From assembly GCF_029227915.1 (NCBI RefSeq), contig NC_079880.1, forward strand, positions 8,018,501 through 8,082,500: 64,000 bases of DNA. Direction: 5' to 3'. A model generated the notes under the pieces. That model was not told the DNA's origin. It was given only the letters and a program-made list of their open reading frames with translations, and made no database searches. The stretch comes from Hydractinia symbiolongicarpus (taxonomy: Eukaryota; Cnidaria; Hydrozoa; Anthoathecata; Hydractiniidae). The position numbers were made by a program, and so were the translations under genes. This document shows positions 24,401 to 32,826 of the stretch, in pieces (position 1 is the stretch's first letter; each line of letters opens with the position of its first letter).

Positions 24401-25090
24401 CCTTCGCATTCTTTATTCTTGTGTCGTGTGAGGTTCTCCGATCTAGTAAATCTTTGCGTGCAAAGATTGCATTCCCAATGTTGCGTCAATACATCCATCT
24501 TCTTGATATAGAAACAATGACCTCCCAACATACCAATGTTGATCGTGTCTAAGTCTTTTTTGTATTGATTTTGTCCATATACGAGACGCCATGGGGCCTT
24601 ATCGGTGTTTGTTTTTGGTTCAAAGACTCTGATGTTAATCTCGAACTTTTTGGCGATACCCTCCAAATCCACGAGCCTCGTGGCACGTACCTCTTCCCTC
24701 TTTAGATTGGGTTCCTCGTAGTACCCACGAGCTAATTTGAGGGCTGTGTTTTTAAGGAACTCTGTCCCTCTCTTTACATCCCCTCTCTCCCTTACAGCTA
24801 AGCATCTCCATGAAAGCCTCGATTTCGACCATACTTCATATTGACTTTGAGCTCTTTGTCTTGTGGTAATTGGCCACATCGCCACAACCTCGGTAAAACT
24901 CACAACTAAAGCTGTATATTACCTTCACGCGCATATCCACGTGTGATGTTATTTTTACCATGATAGCCTGATTAAGATTTTTGCTAAATCGTTATGTTTT
25001 GATTCGATTTCCTTCTTCTATCATTTCCGCGCCATCATCCTCCCTCGCTTCTTTTTCGACTTCACCCTTCAACGTATTTTTTGTACCGTT
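21497..25090 (-). pseudogene. Polinton family B DNA polymerase (protein-primed type), many breaks
   Basis: Readable minus-strand pieces in order: a start region near 25,090-24,900, N-terminal piece 24903-24295 with a C2H2-like finger (CNLC...HKNKEC, about 24,405-24,470), then 24294-23974, exonuclease motif I FDFEALL (about 23,940), exonuclease motif NSGKYDINMIKRYF (about 23,630), 23585-23334, a cysteine-rich linker before 22,940, polymerase motif A DANMLYP (about 22,865), motif B KLKWNSFYG (about 22,350), motif C YMGTDSAYF (about 22,060), and the C-terminal piece 21769-21497 (YEQSKLGLSAFYDKR). The total length suits the about 1,100-residue Polinton enzymes, which copy the element using a protein primer. 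At least six stops or frameshifts plus a retrotransposon insertion at 21771-21905 inactivate it. The catalytic motifs themselves are preserved. Confidence 0.9.
21771..21905 (+). mobile_element. Non-LTR retrotransposon 3'-end fragment inserted in the polymerase gene
   Basis: These ~135 bp interrupt the polymerase between FKEEFIGS and MIALTAKCYF. They end with ATCCTGTATAAATATTC followed by (AAT)n. The same terminal motif, in the form ATCCTGTATAAACATTCA plus (TAA)n, ends the retrotransposon at 35230-36262, read on its own strand. So this is a severely 5'-truncated copy of the same or a sister family. No clear target-site duplication is visible beyond ATT, which is expected for CR1/L2-type insertion into an A/T repeat end. 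Confidence 0.7.
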
Positions 25091-25152
25091 GTAGAGTGAA
25101 AGGAAACGATTTTTTATCGATTTAACTTTGACTATTGCAGTAAATTACATTA

Positions 25153-25199
25153 CGGTTTTGGATCTGGGATCGTTTATGCATGGACTGTGATCCCTCTAA
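25153..25199 (+). repeat. Left arm of a 47-bp inverted repeat
   Basis: The reverse complement matches 26081-26127 with one mismatch (40 bp perfect at 25153-25192). It lies at the boundary between the polymerase 5' end of element A and the first gene of element B. The right arm is the 3' end of the element B ATPase gene plus the next few codons, so this left arm is an inverted copy of coding sequence. Confidence 0.9.
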
Positions 25200-25204
25200 T
25201 AAAC

Positions 25205-25501
25205 ATGTCAACAAACATGACAGCTCAGAAAAAAGAGATCAAATATATGATCTACAAAACAGTCGTGGACCTTGGGTTCACTTTTGCCTATGCCATGGCT
25301 GGTAAAAGGTTCCTGGAGATAAGCAGTCCCAGCACAAAAATGGACCCTAACGACGTGATGAAGATGGTGGTATACTTCACAGCAGGTGGAGGTTCAAGAG
25401 AGATGGCGGTAGCAAAGGGGTGGATCCTACCTCTATTGTACCAAAACCTAAGTAGGTCTACAAGTTTGTGTGTACCACTGGTACACATAAGCTTGGAATA
25501 A
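25205..25501 (+). pseudogene. Small Polinton protein upstream of the ATPase, element B
   Basis: ATG 25205 (MSTNMTAQKKEIKYM). It is the homologue of 19844-20086: VVDLGFTFAYAMAGKRFLEI, then DVMKMVVYFTAGGGSREMAV. Near 25,440 the frame shifts: the family ending IVPKPK followed by a stop is readable one frame over (stop 25453-25455), while the long frame runs on to 25501 with unrelated residues. Such a late frameshift may have been tolerated or may be part of the decay. It directly precedes the ATPase, as in element A. Function unknown. Confidence 0.55.
25469..25487. repeat. 19-bp perfect palindrome before the ATPase start
   Basis: TGTGTACCA, C, TGGTACACA. It lies between the family-type stop of the small gene (25455) and the ATPase ATG (25502). 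It could be a promoter or regulator site, or a chance structure. A different perfect palindrome lies in a spacer of element A (17041-17061). Confidence 0.6.
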
Positions 25502-26089
25502 ATGCTAAACATGGCCAAAGATCCGTGCACGAGCATCTTTGCCGGACCTACGGGTTGCGGGAAAACTCAGCGTGTACTCCACCTCCTGCAGAACGAATAC
25601 AGGGAACACTTTCACAACATCGTAATCCTGTGTTCCACCATCCTCTGGAGCAAGACCTATTTGGAAAGGCTCTCACTATGGCAAGATGACCACGTGTTCT
25701 TTAGAGATCCCGGTGATCAACTCTTTTACTGGATCGAGCAACTATCAAGGCTTCTGGCGGGTGAAGACACGCTGTTTATAGTCGATGAAATGATCGCTGA
25801 CGAGAGCCTTAACAAGCGTGGACCACCGCTCCTTGAGCTCGCCATCAGTGGTCGCCACAAGAAGCACAGTCTATGGATGTTAACTTAGTCCTACACGGCC
25901 GTTCCAAGAAACCTTAGAAGGCAGAAAAAGCAGCTGTTCATGTGGTATCCCCACGAGCACAGCGATATGAATCTTATCAATGAAGAAACCAACATGATCA
26001 ACAACTGGGAGACCCGGATAAAAAATTCGAAGCATACCTGCTTGTATGTGATATTGGAACACCCTAGGGCCTGGAAAATTTTAGAGTGA
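25502..26089 (+). pseudogene. Polinton packaging ATPase (FtsK/HerA, A32-like), element B
   Basis: ATG 25502 gives a near full-length enzyme of 195 codons. Walker A is GPTGCGKTQ at residues about 15-23. Walker B is TLFIVDEM, with the acidic pair at residues 95-96. A helical region ELAISGRHKKHSLWML follows, where the family has a sensor Gln. At that point TAG (25886-25888) replaces what is probably a CAG codon, and the frame then continues cleanly (SYTAVPRNLRRQ, then FMWYPHEHSD and LEHPRAWKILE) to TGA 26087-26089. Apart from this one stop it is intact and much better preserved than the element A copy. The protein would translocate element DNA into the capsid. The stop codon lies in the right arm of the 47-bp inverted repeat. 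Confidence 0.85.
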
Positions 26090-26127
26090 TCACAGTCCAT
26101 GCATAAACGATCCCAGATCCAAAACCG
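26081..26127 (-). repeat. Right arm of the 47-bp inverted repeat
   Basis: It covers the last codons and stop of the element B ATPase and the start of the following reading frame (MHKRSQIQNRK). It pairs with 25153-25199, leaving a loop of about 880 bp that contains the small gene and the ATPase. Confidence 0.9.
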
Positions 26128-26549
26128 CAAGATAAAATGTCTTGTCTTTGAGTGGCAGCGCAAATTAATCAAACAAAAGGACGCGACCATCGCGATGCAG
26201 GATAGTGAGCTTGAAGATATGGACTAATACATTACAGTACAATCCCGGAAAATTGAGGTGCTTCGAGGGTTCGTGCCACACTCCAAGGAGACCCAACGTT
26301 ACCGTATTCTATCGCAAACACACCACGCAGGAAGATAACGAGTACCATCACTTCCCATACTACCGTTCAAACGTTAAAAGATGTGAGATTCCCGCCAAAA
26401 AACAATGGTTCAAGAGGAAATATCCAAACTCGGAAGAGATTCTCGTTATCGACAATCCCAACGGTATGTACGCCTTATACAGATTAGAAGAGGAAGATCA
26501 TGTAGAGCGGATGGAAGGCCACTTCAAGCTTTTCGGCATAGGTCGATAA
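26097..26549 (+). pseudogene. BRO/DUF3627-like protein, C-terminal part, element B
   Basis: The first part (MHKRSQIQNRKIKCLVFEWQ...AMQDSELEDMD) ends at a TAA near 26,226. The same frame continues (VQSRKIEVLRGFVPHSKETQ), then shifts near 26,295 into the DUF3627-like module: VTVFYRKHTTQEDNEYHHFP, RRKYP-type basic patch (KKQWFKRKYPNSEEILVI), DNPNGMYALYRLEEEDHVER, to TAA 26549. The BRO-N domain seen in element A is absent, so this copy lost its N-terminus. It has the full DUF3627-like end that element A lacks. The role in these elements is unknown. Confidence 0.6.
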
Positions 26550-26639
26550 GATCTTTACGATTTGGGTGTCCCTGCGCCAGAGGACTAAGTCACAGTTTTT
26601 GTAGCTCCTACCAGTCACAAAAACACGCCTAATAAACGC

Positions 26640-27013
26640 TTCTTGACCACTTTGGTTGACTACTTTGTAGCGCTTGACTACTTTGTAACGCGAAGCTACA
26701 TCGCTGCCCATCAAAATGTATTTGTAGGTACTTCCATAGAGTTTGTCATGCTGCATGTAAAGGAGGTCAAACTGATGCATTTCATTGGGTTTCGTAATGG
26801 TGAAATGTGGGTAGTCGATCGTCTAGGGCCTCGAGTATGTCTGAGCCATAGGAGTTGACGAGTCAGCCAATGAGTAACCCTCTTCTTGGAGAGACTACTC
26901 TGCTCAGCGAGCAGTTTGATAGCTTTGCGTCCAGTCCAGAGATGTTCCGGGGTATAATAGATACTGCTAACCTTTTCTGCTTCTTCATCCGTAACAACGT
27001 TCGTTTTTGACAT
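26640..27013 (-). pseudogene. Polinton DDE integrase, N-terminal part only, element B
   Basis: ATG 27013 (MSKTNVVTDEEAEKVSSIYY) is closely similar to the element A integrase N-terminus (LWTGRKAIKLL, KKRV-HWL-RQLLW). A frameshift near 26,800 precedes MHQFDLLYMQ, which has the first catalytic Asp. The frame continues through YKYILMGSDVASRYKV and then breaks. The second Asp and the Glu of the active site and all of the C-terminal part are deleted. At the break, a 19-bp unit (GACTACTTTGTA...) is duplicated near 26,650-26,690. It ends close to the 3' end of the convergent BRO-like gene. Confidence 0.75.
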
Positions 27014-27063
27014 GTCTTTTTATATATGTCAAACGCGTTCTTACATATAACTCCTGTGGAGCG

Positions 27064-27462
27064 GCTAGGCGAACTTGTAAGCCACTCAACCCAAAAGAGA
27101 CTGTGACCCCACGATGAACGTCAGTTCGCCGTCCTTCTGCTGCTGGTAAGGGACATAGTAGTCTGGGAGCTTGGGAGCCTTTTCGATCGTTGCGATATAG
27201 TACTCTCGCATGCCTTCATCGAGCTCTTTCAAGCTCTCACCCGCTTGACGCTTGAGCTCACGCTGTTTGTTGTACCAATCGATTTTGGTTTGCCTGTCCC
27301 GGCTCCATTGTGCTTGAGCAGCATTCAGCTGTTCCACAGCCTTATCATGTCTCTTGCGCTCCGCTTGACCATGCCCCAGAGTTTGGAGAATAGGTAATTT
27401 GAACCGCTAAATGCTAAGGCGTTTATTAATGCTCCCCTTGCCATAATTGCCAAGGTTGCCAT
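27064..27462 (-). pseudogene. Polinton coiled-coil/membrane protein, element B
   Basis: ATG 27462 (MATLAIMARGALINALAFSG) overlaps the last 8 bases or so of the capsid gene region. It has the same organisation as 17062-17467: hydrophobic N-terminus, charged helix (KAVEQLNAAQAQWSRDRQTK), WYNKQRELKRQAGESLKELD, then a C-terminal hydrophobic segment. A frameshift lies near 27,375 (after LFSKLWG), and a TGA at 27086-27088 cuts the last few residues. The start codon here shows what element A has lost. Function unknown. Confidence 0.6.
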
Positions 27463-27469
27463 GTTTATT

Positions 27470-28550
27470 CTAATACATTCCATCTTCCAGCCTACCATCC
27501 ACAATATTCAGCTGCGCGTCCTGGAGCAAGTATACATAACATGTACTATCAGCGGTTCCATCGGCCTCCTTCGTCATGTTCAGCGTAATGCCATCACTAA
27601 GCCTTTGCAGTTGGTCTACCCGAACCATGCAGGTTGTTATCGATACTCTAAAGTCTATTAAGGGCGCATATCTCTCATTGAAGAATTGCCCTATTGTTAC
27701 CGTAGAGTGCGCACTTCCAAAGGTCCCCGCCCCACTTGCCTGAAATGATCCTTGGGTAGCATGGTGTGACTGTATAATTCGTTCGGTTCACCTTTCATAG
27801 TAATCGCGATTTTCTCAATCTTGGGATTATAGAACGTCTCGTTTACGCCAGAGTATGGCTTCACTTTGGCAGGCTCTTGAAAGAATTGGCCGGTGTATCA
27901 ATCTGAAGGTTGTAGCTGGTATCCGCCTTTTGCATTTTCACTACCACGCTCGCATGGTACGCTCGTATGGTAGCGCTAGGCTCAAATACCTTGACACCAT
28001 GGCACTAGCCATGCCTTCGTGGTACCATTGCCAAATTCCAACGCAATATTGGTAATTTTGTAAGTTGCATCCGCGGGTTTGACTGCTGCCGTAGAGCCTA
28101 AAGCGGGTGTACCTTCATCTTTGACGACGGCGTTATATGGCGCAAAATGCAGCACAAACTGTAGTCTGTCGTGCAGGCCTGCTTGAAAGAAGGGCAAGTC
28201 TCTCGTCAACTCGAACATTTTGCCTAATGGAATGCAAAAGGTGTTGCCATACGCTTTCGCGATGGCTTTCTCTCCATCATTTCCGGGTTATAATGTAGAT
28301 TTCACTTGGAGTTGTCTTGTTCCACCATCCAACTCGCCAATACCCTCGAGTACCAAGTCGTTTTCACGCTCAAATTTGGGCAACACTGCCAAGGTGCTGT
28401 AGTCGTTAATGTTCTGCAATTCTCAGCTATTCAAAGTGATGCGAAGGTTTTGCACTAAAGCCTTACCAATGTTGTTAACGATCGTGCGCTTCTTGTTGGT
28501 CCCCGTGATTTCAAGGTCAAAGAGGAGTTTGAGAGATCCGGGGCAAATAA
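27470..28550 (-). pseudogene. Polinton major-capsid-type protein, element B
   Basis: On the minus strand the reading starts at about 28,540 (GSLKLLFDLEITGTNKKRT) and ends at TAG 27470-27472 (LNIVDGRLEDGMY). The best-preserved piece is 28218-27982: MFELTRDLPFFQAGLHDRLQ, then FVLHFAPYNAVVKDEG. Stops (TGA after ITLNS near 28,420; TAA near 28,290) and several frameshifts break it. The N-terminus before LLFDLE is unreadable. It is the homologue of 15850-17014 and keeps Gln at the position where element A has TAA. Capsid assignment is by pattern, as for element A. Confidence 0.6.
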
Positions 28551-28913
28551 TACTTATCCAATAATCCAGGAAGTATTAATTTCGTTCCAACAAACAAACA
28601 CACGCTCCGGAACATTTACAGAGGGTTTGAAAAAAGTAGCGCCAGAAAAGTAGATATATTTCAATCGCCTGAACCACGTGTTCCATTTTGTCCAATCAAG
28701 GCGAAGAATTTTTGTGCTTGGAAAAAATACGTCATTTCACGAACCAGTGACATTACTTTTTGTTTATAATCTGACGAGTCAGAAACTGCTAAGAGGTAAG
28801 TAAACATGGTATCCAGCGTCCGTGTGCCTACCAGTTGGTCAAAGAAGTGACGGTTGCATTTGTGATACTACCAAGCCAGTTTTAATCCTACAGACATTCC
28901 TAATCAGGGCAAA
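28551..28913. other. Right flank of element B, nothing recognised
   Basis: Non-repetitive sequence between the capsid remnant and the 195-bp repeats. No open frame of note. A CTGACGA...GAAAC string near 28,770 recalls a hammerhead ribozyme core but does not fold into one. I see no terminal inverted repeat of the Polinton here. Confidence 0.5.
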
Positions 28914-29498
28914 ATTATCTGACTCAATATAATATGTGTAGCCAAAAGATATGAGCCTGTGGAGAATAATTCTTTTTTACCAGCTACTATTATACTAGCC
29001 AGCCAATCTAGTTTTATGCTCACTAGCTTTGGTTATTTAGTTAGTGTTCTTTTTACATGCATTTGCATTAGTTAACTAGGTACCTGGCTAAATACTAAAA
29101 AGGTGTTCATTATCTGACTCAATATAATATGTGTAGCCAAAAGATATGAGCCTGTGGAGAACAATTTTTTTTTTACCAGCTACTATTATACTAACCAGCC
29201 AATCTAGTTTTATGCTCACTAGCTTTGGTTATTTAGTTAGTGTTCTTTTCACATGCCTTTGCATTAGTTAGCTAGGTACCTGGCTAAATACTAAAAAGGT
29301 GTTCATTATCTGACTCAATATAATATGTGTAGCGAAAAGATATGAGCCTGTGGAGAACAATTTTTTTTTTACCAGCTACTATTATACTAACCAGCCAATC
29401 TAGTTTTATGCTCACTAGCTTTGGTTATTTAGTTAGTGTTCTTTTCACATGCCTTTGCATTAGTTAGCTAGGTACCTGGCTAAATACTAAAAAGGGAT
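28914..29498. repeat. Three tandem copies of a ~195-bp repeat
   Basis: Copies begin with ATTATCTGACTCAATATAAT at 28914, 29109 and 29305, giving periods of 195 and 196 bp. Copies 2 and 3 are almost identical, including a T-run and CATGCCTTTGC. Copy 1 differs at several sites, so copy 3 or 2 arose later. No coding potential. Each unit contains several TAG-CTAG-like short palindromic words (CTAGCTTTGG, GTTAGCTAGGTACC). Confidence 0.95.
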
Positions 29499-29636
29499 TC
29501 ATTAAATGTATGAAATAGTGATCATTCAATAAAAAGTACGCTAAACAACTTTCCTGACAAGACAAAAATAGAAAAAACAAGCACACAGCTTACTTACGGA
29601 GTACCAAGGCGTGCATAATAGTTATGTTTTTCCTAG

Positions 29637-29706
29637 CCCTGTCCAGGATTTGAACCTAGATCTCTCATTTCCACGAATGAGTGTCATAGCCATTAGACCA
29701 ACAGGG
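29637..29706 (-). tRNA. tRNA-like sequence (possibly a tRNA pseudogene or SINE head)
   Basis: Read on the minus strand, CCCTGTT and GACAGGG can form a 7-bp acceptor stem. TGGTCTAATGGCTA is a box A-like D arm. CTCAT/ATGAG form a 5-bp anticodon stem around the loop TCGTGGA. CTAGG/CCTGG with GGTTCAAATCC give a T arm with box B. The anticodon position would read GTG (His), but base 33 is C instead of U, which is abnormal for a working tRNA. No CCA is encoded, as expected in eukaryotes. It may be a decayed tRNA or the 5' part of a tRNA-derived SINE. Confidence 0.5.
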
Positions 29707-30489
29707 ATAATACAGAATTTTATAGTTGCACATTATACACAGAAACTTGCTAAGCTTTCTTCTGACTTTGACTTTTAATGTTGTTAGAGTTACAAAAAAT
29801 ACATTATTGTCAAATGATACATAGCTTAGATATGATGGGACATTCCTGCAGAGCGAATTATCTCACTCACTGTGTAGTATATGTAAAGGTAGAAAATCTG
29901 TCTGAAACAATTTGTCTATGCTAGCTATAGCTATATTGCTGATTTTATGCCAGCAAAACAATGTTAGTTTTTTCCCAGTTAAGTAGTTAATTTTATGCTA
30001 GCTTTGTAGCTAGTTTTATGCTAGCTATATGGTACTGTTCGTTCTTTTTTAGCAAACAAAACATACCTTTCCGTCACTTTTGTATAGCTTGGGTTAACGA
30101 AAGTTTGAGTTTGATGTGTCCCCGAGAAATGGTCATGTGATATTAGTAAAGGTGACTTACGTATCAAGTGGCTAAAAAGTGTAGGCTGATTTAGTCTCAA
30201 CTGGAAACATCCAATTTTCCGCTTAGTCATCTTTAAAAACAATAGAAGCATTCCATCGCGGTATTTTAAAAAACATCTTGTCTCGCTTAATTATGCATTT
30301 ATGCAGGAGCATGACCAGATTAAACAACTGGGCAACCCAGTCAAAAAAAATAATCTACAACGAAAATTGAAAATTTTAAAAAGTATATGAGCGAAAATCC
30401 CATACACTCCTCTCCGTCCCAATATTATTTAATGAGGAAATGAGATCCGCTACGCTCCGTGCGATGGCGCGCACTCCGCTTCTCTCTGC
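29707..30489. other. Unassigned spacer
   Basis: AT-rich sequence with repeated TAGCTAG/TGCTAGC words around 29,920-30,030 and no convincing gene. A small GC-rich patch lies at about 30,440-30,480 just before the diverged satellite starts. The 76-codon minus-strand frame at 30021-30251 has no recognisable features. Confidence 0.5.
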
Positions 30490-31202
30490 AAAAATTAAGA
30501 TGAATAAGTCATTTTATACTGTGGTATCATTCTTAGCCATTAGCGTGCGTTGAACCAGTGAACACAGTTTCCAAAACTAAATTTCATTGACTTTTTCACG
30601 GTATCAGTGCGTTTGCGTCACAACAGTTGCGTCACATATTCGTACCAACATGTACTAAGCGATAATTTTCTGAAAATACTAAGTTGTGCCGCTTTTAACG
30701 ATAAAACGATTGACCGTGGAATCCGAGTGAATTGACTTTGGACTTTGGAGTAATACCTGAGATAAATGAGATATCTGCACTGCGAGAATTAACATTCTTC
30801 CCAATTTGGAACGACTGCTGGAACTCCCCATCGAGATTAGGCTCTGTGCTAGCGCTTAATCTAAACATTAGGATGAATAAGTAATTTTTCATTGTAATTG
30901 AAATCCTGGCTATTAGCGCGCTCTGAAGAAGGGAAGATTTCCAAGATTACATAGTATTGATATTACCGGACAGTACCAGTCCGTTTGCGTTACAACGGTT
31001 GCGTTACATATTCGTACCAAGTTGTATTTAGTGATATTTTTCTGATAATTCTAAGTTCATTCGCTTTTAACGAGGAATCGAATGACCGAGTAATCCGAGT
31101 AAAGTGGTTTTCGACTTTGGAGTAATACCTGTGGGAAACAAGACCTTCGCACTACGAGAATTAACATCCTTCTTAATTTCGAATGACGGCTGGATCTCCC
31201 CA
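30490..31202 (+). repeat. Diverged satellite block 1
   Basis: Two degenerate monomers of the same satellite as 1-13720 and in the same orientation, recognised by TCACATATTCGTACCAACATG, GATTGACCGTGG and the GGAACTCCCC segment. They differ from the left array by many shared changes (for example TTTGCGTTACAAC instead of TTTGAGTTACAAC), so they form an older or separate subfamily. The block ends abruptly within a monomer where fragment C begins. Confidence 0.85.
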
Positions 31203-31207
31203 TTATC

Positions 31208-31715
31208 GCGCTGGGTAACAAGGCTGTCGAAAAGTATCCCCCGGCGCTTGGTGATGTGCCGGATCAATTCAAGACGCAAGACATGTGTACCAAGGCCGTT
31301 GAAAAGGATCCCAGGCTGTTCAAGTATGTGGCGGACAGGTTCAAAACGCAGGACATGTGTGATGGGGGTGTTGAAAAATATCCCCTGATGCTACCGCTTG
31401 TACCGGACCGGTTCAAGATCCCGACCCGTTGTTTCAAAACGCAAGACATGTGCAACAAAAGTTGTTGAAAAGGAGCCATGGCTGCTGAGGTATGTGGCGA
31501 ACCAGCTCAAGACGCAAGACATGTGTAGCAAAGTTGTTGAAAAAGATCACTGGCAACTCGGGCATGTGCCAGATAGGTTCAAAACGCAAGACATGTGTAG
31601 CAGGGCTGATGAAAAGAATCCACGCATGATCGAATATATATCGGATCGTTTCAAGACGCAGGACATGTGCAATAAAGCTATTTAAAAGGATCCCGAGGTG
31701 CTCAAATATGTGTAA
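31208..31715 (+). pseudogene. DUF4116-like repeat protein (fragment C)
   Basis: Tandem units of 24 residues (72 bp) with the pattern V-P/A-D-x-F-K-T-Q-D-M-C-x-K-A-V-E-K-x-P-x-L. About seven units can be read from NKAVEKYPPALGD at the left to NKAI at the right, then KDPEVLKYV and a stop at 31713-31715. One frameshift near 31,455 (extra A in ACAAAAG) and a TAA near 31,682 break it. In my knowledge such repeats occur in DUF4116 proteins of bacteria, giant-virus-like elements and cnidarian Polintons; the function is unknown. The start is lost at the junction with satellite near 31,203. Confidence 0.65.
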
Positions 31716-31768
31716 AGAGGCATGTATTATAGGTCATCTTACATCATGGTTGTAAGATACAATAATAA

Positions 31769-31969
31769 ATGTGCATTAACTACCAATATAGTTTTAAAAG
31801 TATGGTATTCATGACTTTACTGACTGGCATTGGTCTCTCTCTGCCACTTGTAGCCTTGGCATGCGTCCAAGAATCGGGGAAGGAGAAGTATAATAAGCAG
31901 AAGATTCAGGATCTATGGGAAACTCTTGATGACCTAGAAGATGATCGTCCTTGTAACTGTGATAAATAA
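31769..31969 (+). CDS. Small secreted or membrane protein (66 aa), fragment C
   Basis: ATG 31769; a second ATG at 31802 (MVFMTLLTGIGLSLPLVALA) would put a hydrophobic signal-like segment at the very start. A charged helix follows (KEKYNKQKIQDLWETLDDLE) with a CNCDK end. The stop TAA is immediately followed by the ATG of the next ORF (31970), a viral-type tight spacing. No family recognised. Confidence 0.35.
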   Translation: MCINYQYSFKSMVFMTLLTGIGLSLPLVALACVQESGKEKYNKQKIQDLWETLDDLEDDRPCNCDK

Positions 31970-32173
31970 ATGGAACAATGTAATGACTGTGAGCGTATAT
32001 TGGATGCGTATGATAGATGCCCCTGTGGTCGGAGGTTCCTGGTAAAGGGTAAAATGCTGTGCTGGTACTGCTACTATGAATATATTACGTATAACGGAGG
32101 TGGTTGTGCATGCACAATGACATGTAATTCTCTGAATTCGTTCATATACATTAAACAGAATGCTACAATTTGA
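31970..32173 (+). CDS. Small cysteine-rich (zinc-finger-like) protein (67 aa), fragment C
   Basis: ATG 31970 directly abuts the previous stop. Cysteines come in pairs: CNDC near the start, CPCG, CWYC, then CAC and TC. This could bind two zinc ions, like a small zinc ribbon. The end overlaps the ATG of the next ORF at 32161. I do not recognise the family. The frame is intact, and its place between Polinton genes supports its being real. Confidence 0.4.
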   Translation: MEQCNDCERILDAYDRCPCGRRFLVKGKMLCWYCYYEYITYNGGGCACTMTCNSLNSFIYIKQNATI

Positions 32174-32709
32174 GAACGAGCTTGTCAATCCAAAACTATA
32201 CTACTCATTTGCCGCTACCTTCACAGACATTGACGATATCAATGTAGACTACCTGACGGTATCAGATCCCATACCTGCTAACGGAGGTAAGGTGAACGGT
32301 ACATTATAGGGTACCATACACGAGATCTTGTGGTTGCCTTGAGGGTAAAAACACCTAAAATCTGGTCCGCGCATGGGGTCACTCGGTACAACGTCAATGC
32401 AGTACCGGCAATGAGTCTCGATTTTGAAGAGTACCCCGATTGGGTTGTGAAATATCGTCAAATCTCGCTAAGGATTGAAGAGTTGATATCTGAGCAATTG
32501 ACGACGGGGCCCGTAAAAAGCGTTACGTGAACGCTAAACTCAAATATTACAAGGACGCGATCACGACCAAATTTACAACATACCGGTATCTTACGATGAA
32601 CCCTGCCAAGCCAGTGCAATTCTGGCTATTTCAAGAGTATATGTACAAGGTAAAAACTACTACCCTCAGGCACATATTACGGAATGCCGGTGCAAAAAAT
32701 GGCTGCTGA
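32161..32709 (+). pseudogene. Unrecognised Polinton protein, fragment C (broken)
   Basis: ATG 32161 opens MLQFENELVNPKLYYSFAAT and stops near 32,309. The next part is readable one frame over at 32330-32530 (VKTPKIWSAHGV, DFEEYPDWVVKYRQISLRIE). After a TGA at about 32,528 the same frame continues (YYKDAITTKFTTYRYLTMNP, then FQEYMYKVKTTTLRHILRNA) to TGA 32707-32709. About 180 residues in all, with no membrane segments. Its role is unknown. It converges with the minus-strand gene at 32827. Confidence 0.4.
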
Positions 32710-32826
32710 GTGAGGATTATAAAACCATATATTTTATAGGTCTTGTAGAGCTATAAAATATAAAAAGGTTTATACTCAGGTGGGTTCTCTAGGTACCGCT
32801 TACATACTGCGCAGGTCGAACGTTTT

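Noticed and set aside
28763-28810. CTGACGAGTCAGAAAC, resembling a hammerhead ribozyme core
   Set aside because: Only four bases separate the two core motifs, so stem II cannot form, and stem I pairs poorly next to the core.
31264-31479. Minus-strand frame across the DUF4116 repeats
   Set aside because: Antisense of the 72-bp repeat; the plus strand carries the known repeat pattern.
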